Assembly: GCA_013399855.1 (NCBI GenBank)
Contig: VXAY01005881.1
Span: 2,001,467 to 2,065,466 of the forward strand
DNA length: 64,000 nt
Reading direction: 5' to 3'
Source: Oxyruncus cristatus
Lineage: Eukaryota > Chordata > Aves > Passeriformes > Cotingidae
In this document: one piece after another, positions 24,448 through 36,366 of the stretch
Numbering within the stretch: the first letter of the stretch is position 1
Layout: every line of letters begins with the position of its first letter
Notes under the pieces: generated by a model
Told to the model about the DNA's origin: nothing
What the model saw: the letters and a program-made list of their open reading frames with translations, nothing else
Databases searched by the model: none
Translations under genes and position numbers: made by a program

Positions 24448-24840
24448 AAGTCTTCCTCCCTCAGTTCATCTCTCCTTTCTACTTTCCACAGATTCCATTT
24501 CCCTTATCCTTGATTTTCTTCTGCTGAAAAAGTTCCTCAAAATAACTAATCCTCCTGCCTTCTCTCTCTGCCTCCCACCTCCCATTTTCCCCTCCCTGCT
24601 CCTCTCCTGCTTCTGTTTCCCTCCCTTTCATCTGGTTTCTCTCCACCAGCTGGTCTCTCCATGCACACAGCTCTCCCTTCCTTCCCAGTCTATCTCCACC
24701 CTATTATCATTTTTTCACTCGCACTAATTAGGCCCTCGGCAAACATCTTCTCTGCCTCCCTTCCCCCTCACTCCCTTTCATGACTTCCTAACCCCCCTGT
24801 CTTGGCATTTTCCTCTCTGGGATTGCCTTTAATGCCCTCC
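24448..24840. repeat. Polypyrimidine-rich tract
   Basis: For about 390 bases the plus strand is dominated by C and T with only scattered purines. The tract is densest at 24,545-24,665. Such tracts can form triplex DNA. There is no simple repeat unit. Confidence 0.7.
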
Positions 24841-25014
24841 TGGGATAAAGAGGCCACCCAGTGCTTCCATCGGTCTGTGTGGGCTCTCACAACCCTTGCT
24901 CGGAAAGCTGCCCCATCCCCATCCCCACGCTACGTGTCCGTCTGTCTCCCTGTGCCGCTCAGCACCAGCGAGGAGCCGCCGTAATGATGATCACCCCAAC
25001 TGGGGCCCGCTCTC

Positions 25015-25054
25015 TTAATTAAGGCGAAGAGGTCAGATCATTACCAGCAGGTCA
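25015..25054. promoter_or_regulatory. Homeobox site plus two AGGTCA half-sites
   Basis: TTAATTAA is followed by two same-direction AGGTCA hexamers 13 bases apart, in a short CpG-richer patch. The spacing is wider than classic nuclear-receptor dimers, so each half-site could only bind a monomer. A candidate enhancer core at low confidence. Confidence 0.25.
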
Positions 25055-26679
25055 GCCGCCAACGCCGGCTCTGCGAGCACAGCCATGCCAGCTGCCTGCC
25101 TCCCCCAGAGTCCCCAGCCCTGCATGCAAACTCCTCCACTGCAGACCCAAATCACAGCCAATGCCGGCTGCTGGGAAAGGCTGCACGTCTCTCCCTGTGA
25201 GGGGGAACGGGGCTGCTCAGGAGCATTTCCCCTCGGAGTTGCTGTTCATGCTACTTGCCCTCAAGGACATATGTTACCAGCAGCAGTGTGACTCATAAAC
25301 AGAGTCTTGCTCTGCATCCTGGTGGCACGTTCCCAAGTCTCCAAATAGCTCAGGTCACCGACAAATTGTAGGACTGAGATGCCAAACCCTTAATATCTAG
25401 GTTGGCTCTAGTCAAGAAGCAGGGAGAGGAGGGCTTGTGGCTCCTGAAGAACCCATCCATTGATGGGAGAGGTCAGAAGGGGTTTGGTCTATACTACTAC
25501 ACTTGTGTATCCTTTTGCCAAAGCTGGGCTGGAAGAAAGTTCTCCCTCCCAAGAATGCCTTTGAACTGCTTTTCCCACCTGTATTTTTCTCAGCATGGGA
25601 TCCCCAGGCAGAGATTTCTCCAGCTGTCAGAATAAAAAATGCTTGCAAAGAAAACCAGTCCAGCTCAGTATATTGTGTTTCAACGTCACTGTCATTTTTC
25701 CTCCTGACCATCACTGTTTGTCAGAGCAGCAAATGCCCCACTCTTGGACAAGGCCCTGACTGTGCTGAATATGGAAAGATGAACTCTCTGGCACAAGGGG
25801 AATCATCTAGACAATTGACTCACATTTTGAAATAATTTGTAATAAGAAAAGTACATTTTTAAACTTTGAAAACATTAAGACATCACTTATCTGTCAGTAA
25901 CAGCGTGGCTCATACACACAACCCACCTGAGGATGCGGGAGGGGAACACAGGCACCGGCTTTTGGCCAGCACTGCTTGTAACACCCAAACTTTGCCTCTC
26001 TCCAGGGCCCACAAAAACTTTAGAGGACAGCAGGGACCACTTTCACAGGGGGTAGCTGAGGAACTGGGTGTTGAGACATATAAACTCACGGCCAACTCCA
26101 ACTGAGTGTTGCCCACAGCCCAGCTTTGCTGAGAACAGCCCCAGCAGACCCCTGCCTGCAGAGACTCCCTGCAGCCTCCAGCTGCGAGCGACCGGCCTGT
26201 GCAGACGCTTTGGAAGATTTGCCCCAGCTCATCACGGCCCCTCCTCAAACCATGAGGAGCCCACGGGGGGCCCGTGGGACCAAGGACAAGAAAAGGGCTC
26301 TGCTGAACATACATGAGAGCTGGCACAGGGACACTACTGCCACTCCCCAGCCCTGCAGGGCCTTTCCGAGGACAACGAGCCACCGCAGCTGCATCTCTGC
26401 ACTGCAGCTCTTCCCGCTTGGAGGAACACCCGCTTGGGATGTGTTTGACCCCACATGAACCTTCTCCCTCCTTCCCCTGCCAACTGCAAATGCGTCACTG
26501 AGGGATATTGCCAGGGCCAGCCCCGGTGAGAAGTTGGGTGCTTTTTATTGCAAAATTGATGAAAATGAGGCAGTCTGCACACAAATATTTTGACAGGGAT
26601 AAAGTTGTTCTCGTTTTTTGTGTCACCAAATCTAAAGGATTTTATTTTAAATTAAAACAAAACTTTCAGTTGATTTCTT

Positions 26680-26707
<28 letters not shown>
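26680..26707. repeat. (CT)n microsatellite
   Basis: About 13 CT dinucleotides, followed by a short C/T-rich tail. Confidence 0.95.
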
Positions 26708-26713
<6 letters not shown>

Positions 26714-29700
26714 CCCCTTGGGTTTAGAAGCTGTGTTAGCAAACACCACAGTGCAGTGGCAGTGCCATAAGCTCCCAAACAGCCTCCTCATTGACCTCAC
26801 AGCACAGGCAGTGAATGAAGGACTCCTTTAAATTGCTCTGTGCTTTCCCCTTTGCCTCCCACTCTCTGCTCCCCAGGACACAACTTTTCCTGGGACCACT
26901 GAGCAAACACAGTCCATCTCCTCTTCCACAAATACCACATTTCTGACTGTGACACGAATAGACCCTTCAGGCTCAGACCACACCCCTTCATCTGCCTCTG
27001 GGTTCATGGAGGCTGAGGACCACATGATCTCCTCCCCAGTTCAAGGCTGATGGTCTGTGCCTCAGCAGAGCTTGGCCTGGGCTGGGTTACCCGAGCACGT
27101 TGGCAGTCCCCTGGGGTCTGTGTGCCTGCCCACCTAAAACACTGTTCCTTTGCAGTATTTGCCAGGTGCAGGCTGAAATGAGCCCGTTTCCAGCCATGGC
27201 ATCACCCTCTCCAAGTGTGAGCACCAGCAGGTCACCCACTGTCCAAAACTGGTCCTGGCCACGTAAAAGCAAAGGGAAAGAGAATTACCCTGAGTGCTGT
27301 GGTAGGCTGGGTGCTACGTGCCCGGGCTGTGCCAGCTGTGAGAAGATGGGTAATCTCCAATGAACCGTGCAGCTGGAGCAGCCCTGACAAACTCTATCTG
27401 ATCTTTCATCAAGCCAGCTGATACAGTTTCCTTGTCAGAATGTTTTAAGCCCACTTGGATGTGCAGAGGGAACTCATGCTGCACCACTGCTCTGTGGCAA
27501 AGGGGTTGTGACAGCAGTGATCCAAACTCCAGGAGCAGGTACTCACTGGACCAGCAAACCAAGCTCGTGGCTCTCCTCTCATCCAGCTCCTGATGTCGAG
27601 GTCAGACAAATCTGCATCCTGGCACAAAGCAAAAAGCAGTAGCATACTTTAACTATGCTTGTTAATAAACAGTAGCAACAACCCCCACCAACCAAAAACG
27701 GAGAATTTTAAGGCAGCAACAGGCTTCAGACAGGATTAACAGCACATATTCTGGAGATGAGGTACTGGTGTAAGAGGAAGCAGTAGAGACAAGACCAGCA
27801 GGGCTTTCCTGTTAACAGCAGTGATTCATCCAAGAGAATTAACCAAGTAAAGTTTTCCCAGAACATGGAGCAAAGCTCATCCTTGCAGTTATTTTTAAAA
27901 ATCTTCATTCTAAAAGAGCTGGGTTTAAGTTCTCCATTGAGCATCAGTAGTTTCCTTGTCCACTCTTTCCAGGAAAACCTTTAGAAAGGTTGAGGGGGAG
28001 GAAGGAGAAGGTGATTCAACAATTCCTGCAAGTTAATAAACAAAAAAATCAGCATGGAATGCTCTTCTATGACAAAAATTCGAGCATCTGATTTTCTAAA
28101 GGTTCTAGACTACTTCCTTTCTTTATTGATTTTTATGAAATTTGGGTACATTTCCATTTGAGCATATTCAATGTGGTTGTAGTGTTAGTTTTACACACCC
28201 TCTCCCTGACCCAGGCCTAAACTTCCCCCCAGCTCTGGCAGGAAAATTGTTCCTGGGGAATTGCAGGCAAGGTGCAGCTTCCCCTCCCATCCCAGTGGCC
28301 AATGCTGGGCGAGGGGCTGGAAGCACATTTAGAGCTCTGGGGGCCATAGCTGACCTGAGGCAGGTATTGCCTGGGATGCTCTCAGGGCTGGACGCTCCAA
28401 AGATCATGTCAGCAGTGCCAGAACCAGGCATGGAGACAGGACTCATCCCAGTCCTGGGAAACAAGGACAAACTCTGGCTCCCACAAGACCAGTCCTACAA
28501 TAGAGGTGAACATTTGAAAGTGCTTGTTTGCTGCACCTTAAATAGGAAAAAAAATTAATTTAAGGTGTATTTTCCGAAGCTTTTAAAAGACTTGCCCCCT
28601 GCTGTACTCTGCCAAGGACATACCTGTTCCTCTAACCTGGAGATAGAGTCACCACTGTCAACTCACAACCCATGCAGGCTTCCCATTCCAATGGCAGGCA
28701 ACAGCAGGAGCCAAACACAAAAGTGGTCCTTTTAAATCAAACTCCTAAAGCCCAACAGACTGCATCCTGGTTCACGAGAAGAGTACTGAGGAGGTGGGTT
28801 TCCCCCTCTCTAAACCTTGTCAAAGGGTGGATACCCCACACCAGATTGGATAAAACACCTCTCAGCCTGGTGGTTTTCTCCTTGCCTCTCTGTGCTGCTC
28901 TGCAGAGGACTTGGGTGTATTTGTATCTGGAAGTTCCCACAGCTCCTTGTGTTGCCAGCCCCTTATGCCTGACTGGGATCTCACCCAGGCTGTTGACATG
29001 ACCTTCTGGTCCCTGGGGAACAGCTTTATCCCAAGGGACTGCTGAGGAGGTTGACTCCAAAATGCTCCCCGAGTTGCACCAGCAGCCCCATGGATGTAGG
29101 AGCGGGAGAGCAAGGAGCCAAGACTAGAGGTAGAAACATGCTTTAGGAAAGGATCAAGCTTCCCATGGTGGGTCTTGCTTCATTGTACCCCTCCAGCTCT
29201 CCACATGGCTGATGCAAACCCAGTCTGGGCCAGGCTTCTGGAAGGGAAGCCAAAGCTTGCTCCTTGTCCATCCCCTTCAGCGCCTGCACACCCATCACTT
29301 GCCACCTACGTGCTGCAACACCGAACCGCCACTGAAACATCACCTGTTGGTGATGCCACCCACAGGCTTTGGGAAGCCAACAGGGCTCTGGACATGGCAG
29401 GCACTCACCACACCTTCTGCTGTCCACGTTCCTCACTTACCCGTTCCCTAGAGCTTTTGGGATGAGGACTATACTGCTCTGCCCAGCACCTCTAATACTA
29501 AATATTAGTCTGTAACAAAAAATAATGCCCCCCTGCCACTGGCAGAAACCCATCACAGGCTTTGAGAAGGGAGAGAAGCCCCTGTGTTTTCGGGGGCTTT
29601 TTATGCCTTTGTGAGCTTCCACCACAAAAACAAAAGGGGGATGCAAGCGCCCTGTTTCCACAATCATCAATAAAATGTTACACAGCTGGGAAGCTGAACC

Positions 29701-31077
29701 TGAGATTATAAAGTAAAACTTAGTTGAATTTTAGTACTTTTGCCTTAGGTCAAGAAGTTGCATTTTCAGTGGAACCTTAATTACCACTTCCAGCTGTGGG
29801 TCTTAAATAAGCCTGTCTGTCAAAAGCTCACAGATTGGGTTGAAGTGGAAATTTCTGCGCAACCAAATTTGGAGCAGATGAAATTAAAGAAAAATACACC
29901 ACAGAAGAAAAACAAAATGACACAATATACTTAGCTGGAATTAATTTTGCTTTCTTGCCAGCCTTCTGGAAGGGGTCACCAAGTCTCACATGCAGGTGCC
30001 CAAGGTGTTGGGCAGGAAAGGAGAGCTACTGCAGCATTAATGCAGTGAAAACACCTACCAAAAGTTGAAGAAAGCCTAGAATAACTAAAAGCAAACTTCA
30101 TTAGGTCACTCCTCAGCACAGCTGCATTTTATCATCTCCCAAGGTCAGTTTTCATGCGAGAGAATGTCAAAGTCAGCAATTCATGGTTTTTATTGATGTG
30201 CCACCTTGCAGCAGGTTCCACGCTAAATTTAATGGGTGCAATTTCCAGCAGGGCAGGCAGCTGTTGTGGTGTCGCCTCCCCCATGGGGAGCCCTTAGGCT
30301 TGGCTGTGTCTGCTCTAGAAACCAGCTTACAGCAGAGCCAGGGCCACCCAGGGCTCGAGAAGGGTTTGGCCACCAAGAGCTGTGGTAGGTTCCCACGGCC
30401 CCTCCAGCATGGATCATAATGGTCCACAGCCTTCCCTAGGGACAGAGGTCAGCCCATCATGGACAGCCCACAGGAGGGACTCTGACAGAACAGCAAGAAT
30501 GCCAAATCCAGAAGTCACTGTTGAAGCATTAGAGTCTACTACCAAAGCACATGCCACTGGAACTTATATGGAGGCTTGGCCTTAAACTCCAGTTCTACAT
30601 TTGGAGTAGGTCTAGACTCTGTCAGGTCATCTCCTTCCTCACGTTTTCCCTACAGACAAGTGACGTGTTGCTCAGTCACCATAACAGTTGGGACAGCATT
30701 TGGCCCTGGAAGAGAATGACCCTCTGCAGAGGAAGGGCCACGGGAGTGATCAGCTTGCAGACAGCAATCCACGTTCAAAGGTGTAGGCACTTTACAGCCA
30801 CACCACGCAGCTGCTGGCCAGCTGCCACGGCTGCTTACTGAGGCTGCCCCCGCTGCTGGCAAAGCCTGGACCTTTTCTTCAGTGAAGGACTTCGGTTGTA
30901 CCCTCACCTCCCCACCCAGCCAGCCCTGTGCACCCCCAGCCCTCCACCCACAGTCAGTCTGGTCACCTGTCTGGAGCATCCCCCTGCCTCCATTCTGCTG
31001 TGGGCACATTCCTGCTGGTTTTGTTGTGCCTGATCATGTGTAACAAAGCACAGATAATCAGCTAACCTCCACAATCT

Positions 31078-31163
31078 TAAAAAAAGCAAAAATTTAAAAA
31101 AACAAACCAAAACCAAAACAAAACAAAACCCAACCAACCAAACAAAAACCCCACAAAACAATG
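31078..31163. repeat. A-rich (CAAAA)n low-complexity tract
   Basis: Irregular units of A-runs with single or double C (AAACC, CAAAA). The minus-strand reading frame here is Phe/Leu/Val-rich only because of the tract. Confidence 0.85.
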
Positions 31164-31599
31164 AAACTCAGTTTTCACGGCTTTCAGGGTCCCAGAGAAG
31201 CCACACTTCATCACATACCGTCTCAAAACAGAGTGATGTCCTGTTGTAACAAACCTTACTCACCCAGACCAGGGAAGGAAGCTGACCCTCTCTTTTACCG
31301 TCAATATATTGAATAAAATACAATCCCCCAAACCCTATGAAAACAAAGTGTCCCTTGCACCCACCTCCCCTGGCCCCGGGGGAGGACAAGAGAATAGACA
31401 ACTTGTGACATGCACTGTCACCTCCCACCACACTGGACAGTGCTCAAAGCACAGAGCAATCATCCTTGACATCTCCAGGGAGGAGAAAGACGTGTCCAGA
31501 GCAGGCTCCTCTGCTCGCAGCAGGAACACGTATTTGTGCATGTCATCCATCCCCCCACCCATGCCTTTGCTTTGCCATTCCAGCAGCGCTCAGCAGTAC

Positions 31600-32120
31600 T
31601 TGGGGCTTTTCCCCCGCCTTTTCTAAGACATCCGTGGACTGTGAGGTTCTGTCCTGTCCCTGCACCGTTGGCAGCGACGCAGGAGATGCTCTCACGCCCT
31701 TAGGGGTCCCACTCAGGGATAAGCCGAACCCTCGGCTCAGCCCCACGCCAGTCCAGTGCCTACAATCGCCCACCACCACCCCATCCCGAGGTGCGCTCGT
31801 GCCATTCCCCGGCCGGCTCGCTGCCTTTCCCACGCCAGATCACATTGCCCTCTAGTGGAGCTGGACCTACAAAAAGCCGTCAGCAGCGGTGACAATGACT
31901 GGGGAAATTAAGGGGGAGGAGGAAGGAAAAAAAAAAAAGAAAACCCAAACCCAGCAGAGCTGCTCCCAGCCAAGCTCCCCCCTCTCGTGCGGAGCCGTTC
32001 ACCGAAAACAACAGGATCCAACAGGCAGCGATCCCAGCGCGGAGCCGGGGGTGGGGGGGGATGGAAGCCCCGAAGCGAAGGGAAACGATGCCCACGCAAT
32101 AAGAAACACCAGAGAAAAAC
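31600..32120. promoter_or_regulatory. CpG-enriched patch with CTCF motif
   Basis: CpG frequency is clearly above the neighbouring sequence from about 31,610 to 32,110, yet no first exon, TATA box or coding frame can be recognised. A strong CTCF-type motif lies at 31,846-31,858. The patch could be an insulator, an enhancer or the promoter of an unannotated RNA. Confidence 0.4.
31846..31858 (-). promoter_or_regulatory. CTCF-type binding motif
   Basis: On the minus strand the sequence reads CCACTAGAGGGCA, matching the CTCF core consensus CCASYAGRKGGCRS at 13 of 14 positions when the next base is included. CTCF anchors chromatin loops and insulates promoters. The site lies near the middle of the interval between the left-edge CpG island and ANKRD9. 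Confidence 0.6.
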
Positions 32121-35100
32121 ACCTGCTCCTCCGTGGTGCTCTAAAATGCAAGTGCTTTTTGAGAGGGAAGCACTCCAACTCTTCAACCGAGGTGGTGGGT
32201 TCAAAGTGATGGGAACAAAGTGATGGCTCCAAGCTGCTCCAGGCTCCCAGGAGGCTCTCTCTGCGTTGCTCCCACACTGGCATCCAGTGGGAAAAGAGAG
32301 ATCAGTTATCCCCCCTGAGAACAAGACTTCAAAGTATCTTGCAGGACCTGTGAACTGTGAGGACAGCAGTCCAGCACTTCCAAAGGAAGGGCAGCACACC
32401 TGGGAGCTGCTGGCCTTGCCAGTGACAAACAGGCCCTTAAGCCACAGTTCAGTCCTGAAACACAGGCTCCCTCAAAGCTTGGGGGAGGCTGAAGCAGCCC
32501 CTTTTCCCGGCAGTGATTTCAGGATGAATCCTTACCTGCTCCTGCATGGCAGAGTCACAGGAGAAGCCTCAAGGGAAGACACAAAAAGCCAAGAGGTATA
32601 ACCAACCACTATGAAAGCTGCCCACCTTCCCAAGGGGCTGATTTTCTTTGGCAACAGGACTCCAAATCCAGTTAGGGAGGATCAGTGCAAGACCTGGCAT
32701 GCTCATTGCCTTAGCTCCAAGGAACAAGTCAGACTCTTGACAGGGCTTGGTGGAAAACCAGCATAAATGAGAGGAGAATTAGACTTTCAGGCCACTCCTC
32801 ACCTAAAAATAGCTAAAGGTAAAAGAAATATGGCTGGTTTTGCTTTACTGGTCATCAGACAATCCTCACCCTTTGCTCCGTGAAAGGTTTCACCCACGCC
32901 AGGATGCCAACAGCTACATCAGTACCCTGGGACATCAGGGTACTGTCCCAGATGTCCTTGGAGAGATGGTCCCACCAGAGTACTTTGGGCCTTCTGCAGC
33001 CCCTCCCCAAGTGCTGTTCAGCAGCTTCTGCTTAGAGTTTCTCTTCCTCTGTGGTTTGCTGGACGGCTGCCACCACGACTGCACCGCCAACTCATCCAGC
33101 TGGATCCAGCATTGGCTGAGGGGAAGCTCATCCAGGCTCAGATGCAGACCAGAGCCTCCCAGGGTGGGTGTTCTCCTCGGACACTCCCAATCCCCACTCC
33201 CATAAGGGCACATCCACACTCCCATCCTTCACGGTCTTCCTGGAGTGATTCTGGGCATCACCAGCCACTGCTGAGGGAAGGCCTGTGGGCTGGAGCGTGT
33301 GGATCCTCATGTCTCCTGGGAGTGTCACCTGGCCAGGATACAGATCAGATCACTGCATCCCACCAGGGCATGAAGGCAGGGACCCACATGCACAGGGCAG
33401 CAAAGTCTCCTCCATCTCTTCATCTCCCTCAGTCAGGAAGATTCATGCCCCTCCCAGTTAGCCGACACCTCTCCATGAAGGAGTTTCAGATATTCCTATG
33501 CCACAATACTCAAGGAGGCTTGGGCACATGGTGTCTGTAGCTGCTTTTTGGGTTTGATTTCTCCTTCTGTACCCTTACAGCCTTTGCTTAGGTGTGAAGG
33601 CCATACAGGTGAGGTCCTGGTGCTCTACATATCGAAAACTGGACAGGAAAGGAAGGGGTCAGTGACCAAGGGGTGCTTTTCCTCCAAGCCTGGGTCAGTG
33701 GATAACCGCCCAGCTGTCTCTGCTGAGAGAACTGTGGAGGCAAGTAACACTCAGTTTTCCCCTGAAAACTGTGAGCAGATAAGGTGCAAGACACTGGACT
33801 GAAGTGAATATCCCTTTCAGCTGGGCAGTGGGATGCAGCTGATTGCCCAGCTTTGGATATACTGTTGGACTCTACAGCACATTTCATGTGCCTCTCAGAC
33901 ACAGGTCACCATTAGTCCAATATTTCTCTTTCCTGATCTTGTCCCAGTTTTACTCCTATCCCTTTCTCACACATCCGCCCAGATCCTCCCAGCCATCACT
34001 CAACAAACACTCATCTGGCAATGGCTCATTTCAATCCCACGATGTTCCATATTGCTGAACCAGGTCAGCTGCTCTTGCTGAGAGAGGGGGGAGGCAGAGC
34101 ACCTTCCCCCACTCAGGAAAGTCCATCCCTAGGAGGAACAGCATCAACCTTTCCCCAGCAGCACCCCTTCCTCCCCCAGCCCTCTGTTTCCAACTCCTTC
34201 ACCTAACCCAGGTCAAAGCCTCTGTGCTCTGCATGTTCCTCCACTGCCCAGGGCAGAGCACATTGAAAAATTAGTATTCTTTGCAACACATGCTAATAAG
34301 AGAGAAAAAAGAATCCCTGATCTGCTTAGCCCTTCTGCTAGTGCCAAATAGGGAGAGAATTTACCTTCAAATGTCCTAAGACACAGCATCCCAAGCGCAA
34401 GATTTTTAAGAGGCCTGAATAGACAGAGCAGGAATTCAGCAGATTTATGTTATTTGGGACATTTAATCTAAATTTGGAAAGAAGCAGTTGCCTTCCTGTT
34501 AGCCCTTAGCTATCCACTTTCCCAGAAGTAGCTGCCTGTGTTTCCAAGACATTTGGCAACTTTTCTGCCTCTCACGTCATAACAACTTCCATGGCTTCAG
34601 TAAAAGGTCTTCAAATAAAAAGAAAATGCTATAAAAAGGTAGAACAACCCCTTTCATACAGGTTTCAGAGGGTGTAATCATCTACTCACCTCACAGATTG
34701 AGAGGAAAGGTGGTTTTAGTTCCAAGTGCATTTTCCATGAACAAAATGCATGTGCAATGAAAAAGTTTCAAACAGTTTTTCCATTATTACTAATGGCAAA
34801 TTCCATATGCGTTCAACTGGTGCCAAGTTAGGTCTTCTAAATCTCTGATAGAGCCTTATTTCATCTGATCATTAGTTACAAAATTAGTTCTTTGGGAATA
34901 CCATCTCCTTGGAGAATCAGACAAGTTGAGAAAACTTCCCTCTGGGGAATCGCTGGTTTAATATTCGGATTCAATTCTCTCCTAAATTTCTGGTGTGAGT
35001 CTCTAGTACATGAATAGATAGTTGAAGACATCTAGTAGAATATGCTTTATCATCAATATCAAATTCATATTTTGTCTTGCAATATAAAGGCTGAGCTGCT

Positions 35101-36326
35101 AGAGCAAGAAACGTATTCCTTCCCACCTCGCTCTGAGCCGGTTCTCCCTTCCTGGAACACTTCACACGTGGCACCAGTACATTTAAGGCCAATTTTGCCA
35201 TGCCTGGGTGCTTTGTAGCCCTGCTGCCCTTGTGAACACAGCTGCTCAGGTGCAAAGGTCTGTGTCCCAGAGCCCCACATTACCAGTGCCCTCACACACA
35301 CCCTCTTTCCCATCCAGGATGAAGCAACTGAGCCATGGCCACCCAGCTCAAAGGGCAGAAACCCACGTCAGAGGAGTCCCTGATGCAACCTGCAACCTGC
35401 TCCAGAAGTGGGAGGAACACAACAAAATGCATGTGTACACCTGAAAGGAGGCTAGACTGGAGTGAGGCATACGACACACAGCTGCTGGAGGAGGGGAAAC
35501 CTCACCCACTGGTGCTGGGGCGCTCACAGGTGCCCCTGCAGAGAGATGATTCTGGTCCCTAGGGCTCTTAATCAGGCATTTAAAATAATTGATCTTATTA
35601 CACTAAGCATATTACTGTTAAGCCTTCAGCTGTTAATGTTCAGTTGCTGTTGGAAGGGCCAGACCCAGCCACAAATCAGCCTAAAAGTGACACATCTGAA
35701 GAAGCAAGGTTCTACTTCTGAGAATAATAATTATTTTGTCCAGGGAGACTAGAAGTCAGCACAGCAACAATACCCTGAAAGCATTAACTAGTTATTGTGA
35801 GGGACCTCTGGGAGATGCCCCCCAAGGAACAGCGCTCTCCAACCCTTGTTCATTGCATAGGCTCTGCTTCTCAATCCTCCAAAACACAAATGCACCTCAC
35901 TGGCCTCCAGCCCAGCTCTTACAACCTCCAGGGAGGTACAAGCCCACCTTCATCTCCCAAGGCAGAAGGAAGGCTCCCTGCAGGCACTGCTCAGGCCCCA
36001 GCAGAAAGATGAACCAAACAAGCTTCCCTCCAACCCAAATCCCAGAGCTGCTACACCACTACCAAACATACCAGCACAGATCAATACCCCAAGGCAGCAA
36101 CTCCTCTCTGGGATTCCCAGTCCAAGCCCCCCAGTTTCTGGGTGTCCTCTATATCAGCATTTAGCTAACTGCATTCACTGGAAGGCCAATCTGTAGGACT
36201 TGTAGGTTGTTGGGGGGTTTTGATGTTTAAATGACTGTTTTAACCACCTGCCTGGTGAGGGGTTTAGCAGCCCAGGGGGTTTCTGCAGGTATCTGGGCAG
36301 TGATGGTGTACAAGGGGTTGGAGGTG

Positions 36327-36366
36327 AGTCTGGGTCTGGGTCTGGGCCAGGGCCTAGGCCTGGGTG
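36327..36366. repeat. Short TGGGTC tandem tract
   Basis: About six degenerate hexamer units (TGGGTC, TGGGCC, AGGGCC, TAGGCC). They give a Leu-Gly alternation in one frame, an artefact of the repeat. Confidence 0.7.

Larger units (their letters stand above)
24841..31077. other. Gene-free interval
   Basis: No coding exon is recognised. A patch at 24,960-25,085 has raised CpG content, a TTAATTAA homeobox-type site (25,015-25,022) and two direct AGGTCA nuclear-receptor half-sites (25,030 and 25,049). A (CT)n microsatellite lies at 26,680-26,707. The rest is mixed unique sequence. Confidence 0.4.

Noticed and set aside
31908..32399. 163-residue minus-strand frame in the CpG-enriched patch
   Set aside because: Several frames are open at once, the poly(A) stretch at 31,927 gives its poly-Phe end, and no family is recognised.
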